DNA of 64,000 nucleotides from a virus. A program made the position numbers and the translations under genes. Positions 1-8,004 of the stretch are shown here, one piece after another. Position 1 is the first letter of the stretch. Every line of letters starts with the position of its first letter. Location of the stretch: positions 1 to 64,000 of IMG/VR virus record IMGVR_UViG_3300025601_000016; one strand, given 5' to 3'. The notes beneath the pieces were generated by a model. That model was not told the DNA's origin. It ran no database searches and saw only the letters and a program-made list of their open reading frames with translations.

Positions 1-3000
1 GGCCGTTTGTCGTATCGCCCCAAAAATCCCCATTATTTGGACTAGAAGGCGCCGACGCTTGATAATACATATTGCCCGTGGCGAGGTTTCCTTGCCCGTC
101 GATTGCCGAAGCCGAATTGTCTCCGGTTACGTCGGCCCCGCCGTAAATATCCAGCGGAACGCCAGGCGAGTATTGAGGAACAACAACCGAGCCGGGCGCG
201 AGGAGCGCAAGCATGGGTTTGTGCAAAAACATATAGCTATTTGCGCCGCTTGACGTCGCCTCTTTCCGAAACATTATTTCAGCCCATGCGGCACTCGCTG
301 GGGCGGTTCCGACAACCGATAAAAGTGGCCAAACGTCAGGCTCCGTAGATGATGACAAAATCGCGTTGTTCGTCGGTCCCACCGTATAACTTAAAACGAG
401 ACCGGCGGCATCTCTCCATTGAATATATGAGCGTATTAAACAGCGATGCGCCGAGACGTTCGCGCGCAATCCAACCTTGTCGCCCGGCTGCACTTTGAGC
501 GGAAACCCCGTCACGCCGTTTCGCTGCGGCCGCCATCGAATATCTGTATATCCGGTTGCGCCCGCGTCGGGTTGGTAAACCATAAGGGTCCCGCGATAAG
601 GCGTCGCAAAAGATGATCCAGCGGCGCGAAGCGATAGCGCGCCAGTATTGCCGCTTCCCGCTGATTTACTCCACCCGTCAACGCCCGCATAAAATTCGCT
701 ATTGCCGATTGCATTCACACCGATTGCAACGTTCGAGTTACCCGCGTTTGCCTCGCTTGCCGTTGCGCCCCATCCCTGCCCGGTGATGGCCGCGGCAGTG
801 TTGTCTACGGTGACGTCCGCGCCGTCCTGCGCATTCAGTATGCTCGCAAACTTCGGTACGATCGTCTGCGCCGCAAACGCCCCGCTGACTTGCGGCTGCG
901 TAATCGTGAGATAGCCAGAGCCAGCGGCTCCGGTCGTTTGTAAAAAAACTTCAATTCTTGCCGCTACAGCGCCTGCTGGCACAGTAATAAACGCCTCATA
1001 GAAGTTTGCATACGTCCCATTTGCGCCGACGAGTTGACCAATTCGCGCATATTCAAGCAGCGCATCGCTCGCGTTGTAAAATGCTAACTCTGCGTTCGTC
1101 AGCGAGATCGGGCCTGCGTTCTGAAGGCCAACGCGGCAAGCAAGTCGCTCACCCGCGAAAACTTGAAACTTTGCGTCAGGCTTAATAGCCATAGCCGAAA
1201 CAGACGCGCCGACCGTGTAATCAGATGACAGATACCGCGTGCCCTGGTACGATTGCGAGTTAAGATTAGACGGCACAATAGAGCCGCTAACGATACTTGT
1301 TGCCCAGCCCGCAGTCCCGCGCTCAAAGCGCGCCAAGGTAATGCGGTTTGCGTCACCGCCAATAACAACAGCGTTACTGGCCGCCGCCTCCGCCGCAGTC
1401 GCGCCCCATCCCTGCCCAGCGATTGCTGAGGCGGTATTCAACGAGGTTAGGTCAGCGCCGGTGATCCACGAGGAACCGTCCCATGCCCTTACAGCGATGG
1501 GGACACCCCCGGCCAGCACGACCCAAAGGTCGTTGACATTGGGCCCCACCGGAGCGGTCGAGGATCTGAAAACGCGCGAGACGTTCGCGAAATCCTCAGG
1601 CTTGCCGGTGCCGGTTATCTGCGTTGCCCATGTGGCCTGATTAAGCGTTGCTAATGCGCCCTGCCCGTCAATTGCTGAGGCGGTATTGTCTCCGGTGACG
1701 TCTGATCCTGGCGCCGCGTCAAAACCCCTTTGAAGCGGCGGCGCGACAGTCTGCCCGGTTTGCAGAATTGCCATAGTTGGAAATGCGAGGCGGACGCGCG
1801 GGCTTGCGCCGTTCGCATAACCGACAACGTCAAAGCGTGCGCGCGTCGCATTGGCAGGCGCCACGGCGACGACGCTTTCCTCAGTGAAAAAATCCGCTTC
1901 GCCCGCGCCGGTGAGAATACCCGTCGTGCGAGTAGTGCCGCTTGAATACGCAACGAATGCGCCAGCGTCGTTTAGCCATCCTATTCGCACAAGGATTGAC
2001 GAAATCGAGGCGCCGCCTACCAGGCACCTACATCCTACAGTGTCGCCCGGCTTCACCGAAAGCGTATTCGCGGAGGCTGAATGAACAACAATATATTGTC
2101 CGGACGTAAACCCTGCCCCGGCGGCCTGCCCAACGCGAATGCCACTGTCATAATCCAGAACGCTGAAACCCAGCGATCCGGCGCTATTGTCGTACATCTG
2201 CCAATAATCGGAACCGGGTTGACGGAAGCCGGTGTCGACCAGACTATTCGCGCCGGTCCCGACTCGAGCATTCGACGCGCTTGCTTCATTTGCCGTCGCG
2301 CCCCATCCTAGATCAGCGATTGCTGCGGCGATTGCATCAGTATTGATAATCGAAGCATTGTTAAGCTGTGCTGCTGTGGCAAACCCTGTAGAATTAATTC
2401 CATCCAGCGTGTCTGCATCAATATTCAGATTATCAACAAATATCTTGGTAACAGTAGCGTTTATTGAAGCAGATACATCAATGGGTTCAAGAGCATCTAT
2501 CTCTTGCTGAACAAAAGCCGTGGTCGCCAACTGGGTTGTGTCAGTAGAGGTAACTGCTGTTGGTCCTGTTGGAGTACCTGTGAAAGCTGGAGAAGTTATA
2601 TTTGCTTTTAAGCCAATAGAGTTTGCTACTGTTGTTGCAAAATTGGGGTCATCTCCCAATGCCGCGGCAAGCTCATTAAGTGTGTTGAGTGTGGCTGGTG
2701 AAGAGTCAACCAAATCTGCTAGTGCAGCCGTAAGTACGGCCGGCTGAACTGCTGTAACAGCCAATGCGCCCTGAGCAACAGTAGCGTAAAGAGCTCCATT
2801 GTTAAGGTACCCAGCAGCAGCATGGTCACCCCAACTAAAGGCGGTAACAGCCAATTCAGGCCAATGGACGCCTGTCTTGGCTGCGGTGTATTCTTCCAGC
2901 TTGACACGGTCTGAGGGGCTTAGTGTTCCAGTGCCAAATGAGCCGCCGAAGAAGCGACCGGAGAGGACCGCTGACGCTGTCGTGCTTTGTCGTGTAAACA

Positions 3001-5527
3001 AAGCCAGTCCTGCTGTCGCTGCGCTGTCATCGTAGCAAGCTAATGATCCCGATGCACTGCCGTTTATTCGTGTCGTTATTGCTATCCGCGTAGGCCGCTC
3101 AACCGTCAGAGTATGCGCTGTGCTAATTGTTCCGACAGCAACCTCAATATAGCTGCTGTCATCTTGGTTGCGCCAGAGCCAACGGGTTAAGTCGGCGGAG
3201 TTCGATATTAGCGTGCTTCGGAGATTATCTGATACTGTAAACGCGCCGTCGAATAGTCCATCCACTCGCCACCCACCCACGTGCCACCAAGTCTCACCGA
3301 GGTCGAGCGTCGGGCTGACCTGCATCCAGTCGTCTGTGCCGTCTGGTTGGAGATAGTGGGTTAGGTAGGCTGCTGGGACTTCTTTGACTGAGATGTTGTC
3401 TATGGTTGCTGTGCCTGCGCTCGCAGACCTTCTGAAGAAGTTGAGGTCAACTCCCGTAGCCTTCCAAGGATAGGTAAACACGCCGGACGAACCTGCGGTA
3501 ATCACTCCTATGTCACTGTCACCCGCACCCTGCACCTTAATGCCCGGACCGGTCACGCTCGAAACCGTCAACTGCACTTGATACACCACGCCGACCGTGA
3601 ATAGACTGGTTTGCCTAAAATTAAGCACTTGCGTACCGTCCCACGACATCACAGCCGAGCCGGTGGATGCGTCGATAGTGTTTGTGCCGTTTACTCCACC
3701 TGTGATCCAGCCTGTTAAATCATTTGTGTCAAACCCCCCATTCGTCACCAGCTCAGGCTGCGCTGCCATAGCTGCTGCGTATCCCGCTTTGCCAGTATTG
3801 GCTGCGGTCTTGTAGAGAGGACGGGCTGCATCGCTTGGGGCAAGGGCGTGGTGGCCGGGGAGGGCTTTGACTGCATCAATCGTCAGCGCAAAGGATCGGT
3901 TTAGGGCTGGACTGGCAAACTGAGCTAAGCCGCCCAATTCGGTAAAATTCCACAGAATCGTGTACGTTCCAGAATCTAAGAAAGTCAAAAGTGTAGTAGT
4001 ACCGTCTCGGAGTATGCCCGCAATTGCAGAGCCGGGTCCGCCTGCCGCCACAGTGAACCGAACATAGTGCCAGCCAGTAGATATATCCACATCGACATAT
4101 TGGTTCTGTGAGCTATCAGCGTTACGATAGACAGTCCAGACACCATCAGTCTGTGTTGCTGCTGATCCAGCGGTAGCGCCGCCGACTGCATCACCTGAAT
4201 AATCCGTAGCAGCCGCAATAAACGCAGCCGCCGTCTTGGAACCCATCTGGCTCTTGTCCAGCATGATGCCGACAGTCTGACCGTCTGCGCTGACAATATC
4301 ACCACCAGTTCTCGACTGGTAAAGGCTGCTCAGGTCTGACGGGTCGTAGAATGCCTGTGTGCTGCTCACCTGATTAGGGGAGAAGGCCAGGCCAGACACA
4401 TCGCTGGCACCAGCTGGAACAGCCCACGTTCCATCACCTCTTAGGAATGTAGTTCCATCAGCTGTACCTGAGCCAAGTCTGGCCGAAGCAATTGTACCAC
4501 TAGTGATATCACCGGCCGCATGAGTATGGGTAGATGAGGCGTACCCGGCAGAGGCATGGTTTCCCCATCCAAAAGCGGTGTTCCAGTTACCGCTATTGTC
4601 GGTAACGATTCCGTAGACACCGGAAGCAGTTCGTTTAAGGATACCGTTAGATGTAAAATCACCGTCAACGACAACGTCGGCATGGGATGTTTGAGACTTC
4701 AGATATCCTTCAGTTGAATGGTTTCCCCAGCCGTATGCCGTATCCCAATTACCTGAGTTGTTTGTAAAACCTGTAACATCTGTGATTGCGTGGGTATGCG
4801 TTGATGGTGTGAAACTAGCTGGCTTATTGGCAATTACAGACCATTCAGGTGTGACATCTCCAAGTTCTATGTAAGAAGCTTCAAGGGTCTTGGTTCCAGT
4901 TCCAGAATAAACCCAAGATCTGCCATCTGTTGTTACAACATGAGAGCCTTCGATTATTGCTGATTGTTGACTTGCATTCAGATCTGCGACGTCTCCGGTA
5001 GAGACAGTAGGCGCAGCAAACACAGCTGGAGGTATTCGAGCAATGTCTAGAACACCAGAAATAATGTCGTCTGCGCTGTGTACGTGAGATGCGGCAGCTT
5101 TGCCTGACAGGCTAGATGTAAGTCCCGTGACTTGAGACTGCGCGATTACCAATGCACTTTGGCGAGATGTCACATCAGATTCTGTAACAGTGTATCCTGT
5201 GATGTAACCGGCAGATCCATGATTTCCCCAACTGTAAGCAGCGTCCCAGTTACTAGAATTATCAGTAACGATCCCATAAGCACCAGCGCCTGTACGCTTC
5301 ATGATGCCATTTGATGTAAAATCACCATCTACCAAAACATCTGCGTGGCTAGTTTCAGACTGAAGAGCAGAAACGGCTAAATTACCCTGAGCAACAGTAG
5401 CGTAATCGGCTCCCATTGCGGCAACCATTTCAGACCAACGGACGCTGTAAGCGGTTCCTGTTCCTGCAGTTCCTTGGGTTGCCCCAACTTTAATACCAAA
5501 AATATCGGTAGGCTGTGGCTGACCCAT
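1..5527 (-). CDS. Giant mosaic tail fibre / receptor-binding protein (3' end outside window)
   Basis: One uninterrupted minus-strand frame runs from ATG 5527 to the left edge, so at least 1842 residues are visible and the C-terminus is missing. The start is preceded by GGAGAG at good spacing. The N-terminal third has fibre-type repeats (three WGNH modules ending in GY, plus a WGDH variant), the motif TFLRGDGTWAVP, and TTQLATTAFVQQEI, all typical of phage tail fibres. Around 4370-4260 lies a FYDPSDLSSLYQS module, followed by a carbohydrate-binding-like beta domain near 3760-3380. From about 2340 to the edge a module with the signature ASAI.GQGWGATA recurs. It probably forms the adhesive fibre that recognises the host surface. 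Base composition is patchy: the part left of about 2320 is clearly richer in G+C than the rest of the phage. Function as an adhesin is inference from family pattern; the fibre nature is well supported. Confidence 0.85.
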   Translation of the reverse strand, partial: MGQPQPTDIFGIKVGATQGTAGTGTAYSVRWSEMVAAMGADYATVAQGNLAVSALQSETSHADVLVDGDFTSNGIMKRTGAGAYGIVTDNSSNWDAAYSWGNHGSAGYITGYTVTESDVTSRQSALVIAQSQVTGLTSSLSGKAAASHVHSADDIISGVLDIARIPPAVFAAPTVSTGDVADLNASQQSAIIEGSHVVTTDGRSWVYSGTGTKTLEASYIELGDVTPEWSVIANKPASFTPSTHTHAITDVTGFTNNSGNWDTAYGWGNHSTEGYLKSQTSHADVVVDGDFTSNGILKRTASGVYGIVTDNSGNWNTAFGWGNHASAGYASSTHTHAAGDITSGTIASARLGSGTADGTTFLRGDGTWAVPAGASDVSGLAFSPNQVSSTQAFYDPSDLSSLYQSRTGGDIVSADGQTVGIMLDKSQMGSKTAAAFIAAATDYSGDAVGGATAGSAATQTDGVWTVYRNADSSQNQYVDVDISTGWHYVRFTVAAGGPGSAIAGILRDGTTTLLTFLDSGTYTILWNFTELGGLAQFASPALNRSFALTIDAVKALPGHHALAPSDAARPLYKTAANTGKAGYAAAMAAQPELVTNGGFDTNDLTGWITGGVNGTNTIDASTGSAVMSWDGTQVLNFRQTSLFTVGVVYQVQLTVSSVTGPGIKVQGAGDSDIGVITAGSSGVFTYPWKATGVDLNFFRRSASAGTATIDNISVKEVPAAYLTHYLQPDGTDDWMQVSPTLDLGETWWHVGGWRVDGLFDGAFTVSDNLRSTLISNSADLTRWLWRNQDDSSYIEVAVGTISTAHTLTVERPTRIAITTRINGSASGSLACYDDSAATAGLALFTRQSTTASAVLSGRFFGGSFGTGTLSPSDRVKLEEYTAAKTGVHWPELAVTAFSWGDHAAAGYLNNGALYATVAQGALAVTAVQPAVLTAALADLVDSSPATLNTLNELAAALGDDPNFATTVANSIGLKANITSPAFTGTPTGPTAVTSTDTTQLATTAFVQQEIDALEPIDVSASINATVTKIFVDNLNIDADTLDGINSTGFATAAQLNNASIINTDAIAAAIADLGWGATANEASASNARVGTGANSLVDTGFRQPGSDYWQMYDNSAGSLGFSVLDYDSGIRVGQAAGAGFTSGQYIVVHSASANTLSVKPGDTVGCRCLVGGASISSILVRIGWLNDAGAFVAYSSGTTRTTGILTGAGEADFFTEESVVAVAPANATRARFDVVGYANGASPRVRLAFPTMAILQTGQTVAPPLQRGFDAAPGSDVTGDNTASAIDGQGALATLNQATWATQITGTGKPEDFANVSRVFRSSTAPVGPNVNDLWVVLAGGVPIAVRAWDGSSWITGADLTSLNTASAIAGQGWGATAAEAAASNAVVIGGDANRITLARFERGTAGWATSIVSGSIVPSNLNSQSYQGTRYLSSDYTVGASVSAMAIKPDAKFQVFAGERLACRVGLQNAGPISLTNAELAFYNASDALLEYARIGQLVGANGTYANFYEAFITVPAGAVAARIEVFLQTTGAAGSGYLTITQPQVSGAFAAQTIVPKFASILNAQDGADVTVDNTAAAITGQGWGATASEANAGNSNVAIGVNAIGNSEFYAGVDGWSKSAGSGNTGALSLRAAGSSFATPYRGTLMVYQPDAGATGYTDIRWRPQRNGVTGFPLKVQPGDKVGLRANVSAHRCLIRSYIQWRDAAGLVLSYTVGPTNNAILSSSTEPDVWPLLSVVGTAPASAAWAEIMFRKEATSSGANSYMFLHKPMLALLAPGSVVVPQYSPGVPLDIYGGADVTGDNSASAIDGQGNLATGNMYYQASAPSSPNNGDFWGDTTNG
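5203..5350 (-). repeat. Fibre repeat unit, copy 1 (copy 2 at 4541-4688)
   Basis: This stretch encodes a block beginning SHADVLVDGDFTSNGI and ending in a WGNHGSAGY module. A second copy at 4541-4688 encodes SHADVVVDGDFTSNGI and ends WGNHASAGY. The two are nearly identical at protein level and clearly related at DNA level, so the fibre grew by internal duplication. Confidence 0.85.
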
Positions 5528-5539
5528 GATGACTCTCCG

Positions 5540-5764
5540 CTACGGTCTGGCAGGATATGCTGCGATATCAATACTTGAGAGATCCAAGCTAAGAACTTCG
5601 GCTTGAATAGCCTCCATCGCCGCAAGTGTCTCAAAAGCCTTACGCAGAATATAATTAATGCTGGTAGAGTTGGGTTGGCCGGGCACCCCAGGGATGGGAG
5701 AAGGGATATTTAGGTAATTCTCACTATGGCTATCAGTAAGATAATTATCAGACAGTATAGTCAT
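5540..5764 (-). CDS. Small protein upstream of the tail fibre
   Basis: This 74-residue protein has a good ribosome-binding site (AAAGGA, 7 bases before ATG). Its stop lies 12 bases before the fibre start, so the two are surely cotranscribed. The first half is rich in Ser, Asn and Pro (including SPIPGVPGQPNS). The second half is probably helical (RKAFETLAAMEAIQAEVL) and could form a short coiled coil. I do not recognise the family. The position suggests a fibre attachment, trimerisation or chaperone role, which is inference only. Confidence 0.7.
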   Translation of the reverse strand: MTILSDNYLTDSHSENYLNIPSPIPGVPGQPNSTSINYILRKAFETLAAMEAIQAEVLSLDLSSIDIAAYPARP

Positions 5765-6058
5765 AATTAAATCCTTTTATTCTATTAACGGCGTCACCTT
5801 AGCCTTACGCCCTGTCGGGCCTGCGGCCCTCCGGACGACGGCTAAGCTGCCGCCTTAAGTAATATAATACTCTTAAACTGTATAGTAAAAGAATTCCTGT
5901 GTTGTTTAAGAAAAAAGGACAAAAAAGAAGCTCAAGGTTTACTAATGATTTTTTTGGAGTGTCAACCCCCAAAGATTTGTTGACACCGGAGTCATTAAAA
6001 ACAAAACAAATAACTTCACCTGATGCGCGAATAACTTAAGAATGGCTGGATCACCCAA
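5765..6058. promoter_or_regulatory. Divergent intergenic region with hairpins and promoter-like boxes
   Basis: This gap separates the leftward fibre operon from the rightward late block. It holds a GC-rich nested palindrome (5799-5845): an outer 6-bp stem TTAGCC/GGCTAA encloses GGGCC-TGC-GGCCC, a 5-bp stem with a 3-base loop. To its right are a TATAAT box (5863-5868) and, at 5959-5986, an 8-bp inverted repeat GTGTCAAC/GTTGACAC that overlaps a TTGACA hexamer (5980-5985) and could be a promoter or operator. No well-spaced -35/-10 pair is visible. No gene was found in the gap. Confidence 0.5.
5799..5845. promoter_or_regulatory. GC-rich nested hairpin, candidate vRNAP promoter or terminator
   Basis: The core GGGCC-TGC-GGCCC (5817-5829) is a 5-bp perfect stem with a 3-base loop inside a 6-bp outer stem. 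N4 virion RNA polymerase promoters are short hairpins of 5-7 bp with 3-base loops. This one sits in the divergent gap, which is a sensible place for a promoter. It has no T-run on either side, so a simple intrinsic terminator is less likely. The role is inference. Confidence 0.4.
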
Positions 6059-6817
6059 ATGAGACTGTTTAGCAAAAGTACTGTTAACAAAGACGATGAT
6101 CACATGAAAAACTATGCAAAATTTGGGCAGGAGATGGATGCAATTCTTGCTGAAATCGCCACACACGAAGAAGACACAAGAATCTATTCTGAAAAAGCTG
6201 TCGATGCACATTCTGCTCGTCTAGCTGCCCAGGATGCACTTATGGCTAAACAGGCAGAGCTCACCACTGCTCTGACAGGTCTGGCTGATTTCATTAAAAG
6301 CCTGACCCAGCTTCCTGACTTGGTCACCAACACAGACGCTGCGATCGAGGCCGAAAGACTGGCTGAAGTTCGTCGTGCTGAAGAAGCTGCCGCAGCTGAA
6401 GCTAAGCGTATTGCAGAAGAAGCCGCTGCTGCACAAAAAGCTATTGAAGACGAGTTTGCTCGTCTTGAAGCTGAGCGTCTTGCAAAAGAAGCGGCCGATG
6501 CTGCAGAGATCCAGCGTATTCTTAAAGAGGTTGAGGCTGTTGCTAAAGCGGAGGCCGAAGAGCAGGCTAAAATTGAGGCTGAAGCTCAGGCCCTTTCTGA
6601 TGCAGAAATTGCGGCCGCTTTGGCCGAGGCCATCAAAGTGACTGAACCAGTCGAAGACGTTCTTGAACTGGATCCAGTAGATATTGTTGACAATGTCACC
6701 ACACCGGCTGTGAATGCCGAGCCAGGTGATCTTTTTGGTGAAGAGCCTGTTCCAACTCCAGCAAACCCTGAAAGAGAAATTGATCCTCTGACAGGGTTTC
6801 CTAAACTAAAAATCTAA
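6059..6817 (+). CDS. Ala/Glu-rich coiled-coil protein, unknown function
   Basis: This is a 252-residue protein. Residues about 95-200 are a long, highly charged Ala/Glu/Lys helix of the TolA type (EAKRIAEEAAAAQKAIEDE and similar), so a rod-like coiled coil is expected. The acidic C-terminal tail has Pro-rich spacing and ends NPEREIDPLTGFPKLKI. The start at 6059 is favoured by GGATCACCCAA before ATG, the same leader style as other genes here; a second possible start is ATG 6104. It is the first gene of the rightward block, just before terminase. A structural or chaperone role is possible. No family was recognised. Confidence 0.75.
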   Translation: MRLFSKSTVNKDDDHMKNYAKFGQEMDAILAEIATHEEDTRIYSEKAVDAHSARLAAQDALMAKQAELTTALTGLADFIKSLTQLPDLVTNTDAAIEAERLAEVRRAEEAAAAEAKRIAEEAAAAQKAIEDEFARLEAERLAKEAADAAEIQRILKEVEAVAKAEAEEQAKIEAEAQALSDAEIAAALAEAIKVTEPVEDVLELDPVDIVDNVTTPAVNAEPGDLFGEEPVPTPANPEREIDPLTGFPKLKI

Positions 6818-7134
6818 ACGCTGTGTAGCATACCTGCTGCTTCAGCTTCGATTCTGGTGGGGTAATTGTCGATACGTTCTTTAGAGATTTTGACAACAAA
6901 AGATTGTTCAATTTTCTTAAAAGACACTGCTTCAATTACCTCACCAATATCCATCTCCTCTAATAGCTCTTCTTTTGTGCCGTAGCTTCCAGTGTTACCG
7001 GCTGCTGCAAAAGTATCTGCGTCTTTAAAAACAAGAGCTTTCTTCGCCAAAATCTCAATCTCATTGTGCAGTGCAGCAATGTAAGTGGCCATCTCAGATG
7101 GCAGCATATCGTTTGGATTCTTAAAATTAATCAT
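6814..7134 (-). CDS. Hypothetical protein on the opposite strand
   Basis: This 106-residue acidic protein is convergent with the preceding gene, overlapping its stop by 4 bases. ATG 7134 follows AAGAAAGACACCCA, which matches the leader style of other genes in this phage and supports it being real. It begins MINFKNPNDMLPSEMATYI and looks mostly helical, with no membrane segment or known motif. It is the only minus-strand gene inside the otherwise plus-strand late block, so it may be expressed at another time. Function unknown. Confidence 0.6.
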   Translation of the reverse strand: MINFKNPNDMLPSEMATYIAALHNEIEILAKKALVFKDADTFAAAGNTGSYGTKEELLEEMDIGEVIEAVSFKKIEQSFVVKISKERIDNYPTRIEAEAAGMLHSV

Positions 7135-7221
7135 TGGGTGTCTTTCTTGGGTATTGTCAAAAGTTAAGGTTATAGTTACGCATAACCCAATAGAGCCTAA
7201 ACACTAATGGGAAGATGATTG

Positions 7222-8004
7222 ATGTCTACTAGCCGTATGGATATTTTTAAAGCAGCCGGACTCGAAAGAAAGATGGTTACATCTTCTTCCCCTAGCCCTG
7301 AATCCGTACTCGTAGACGACACTAATGCCTTCACAAAAGAAGACATCAGAAAAGCACTTCCTGCTCAATTGAAGATCAAAGTTTCAGATGAATTGGTCAA
7401 CAAGATCAATTCAATTTCTTTGGATCCACTTGTTGCTGATGAGATCCGGGATAATTTTGTAGGTTACGCTTCCGTCATGAAAGACGGTAAGTTTAAGGTT
7501 GAGCAGTATCTTGAGGCTTGCGCATACGTCACTTACAAGATGATGGGCTACTCAAACAAAGATGCGTATGGGCTTACGTTTCCCGATCGTGTACGTAAAA
7601 TGCGTGCTGACGGTAAAGACGACAAGCACATAAGTGCTTTTGTAGCAGCCTATCATAAAAATAAGCTTGTAAACATTATCCTGGAACAAGCAGTAATCCC
7701 TGCGTGTATTCTGAATCAGGATCTTTACCAACAAGCCCTGAACCAACAGGCTCATCTCATGATTCATGCTCAAAGTGAGAAAGTTCAATGTGAAGCTGCT
7801 AACTCGATTCTCAATGCACTTAAACGCCCCGAAACAAGCAAGATTGAGATGGACGTTAACATCAAAGATAACTCAGGCATCTCTGAGCTTAAGAATGTCA
7901 TGATGCAAGTTGCGTCACACCAAGCTAAGCAGATCCAAGCCGGCGAAACCACAAAGACAATTGCTCATGCTGATTTGTTTGATGCAGAAGGTAACCAAAT
8001 TTAA
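7222..8004 (+). CDS. Terminase small subunit (probable)
   Basis: About 260 residues, directly before the large terminase with a 1-base stop/start overlap. Two ATG codons stand in tandem (7219 and 7222); the second reads MSTSRMDIFKAAGLERK. The protein is helical and polar with no enzyme motif. Residues 60-160 hold a conserved-looking block (YLEACAYVTYKMMGYSNKDAY) compatible with a DNA-binding helix bundle. In N4-like phages the gene next to terminase large subunit fills this role, recognising phage DNA for packaging. The assignment rests mainly on position and size. Confidence 0.65.
   Translation: MSTSRMDIFKAAGLERKMVTSSSPSPESVLVDDTNAFTKEDIRKALPAQLKIKVSDELVNKINSISLDPLVADEIRDNFVGYASVMKDGKFKVEQYLEACAYVTYKMMGYSNKDAYGLTFPDRVRKMRADGKDDKHISAFVAAYHKNKLVNIILEQAVIPACILNQDLYQQALNQQAHLMIHAQSEKVQCEAANSILNALKRPETSKIEMDVNIKDNSGISELKNVMMQVASHQAKQIQAGETTKTIAHADLFDAEGNQI

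Noticed and set aside
1-5527. Many short frames on both strands at the left end, suggesting a non-coding or decayed region
   Set aside because: One continuous minus-strand frame covers the whole stretch and only lacks a stop because it leaves the window.
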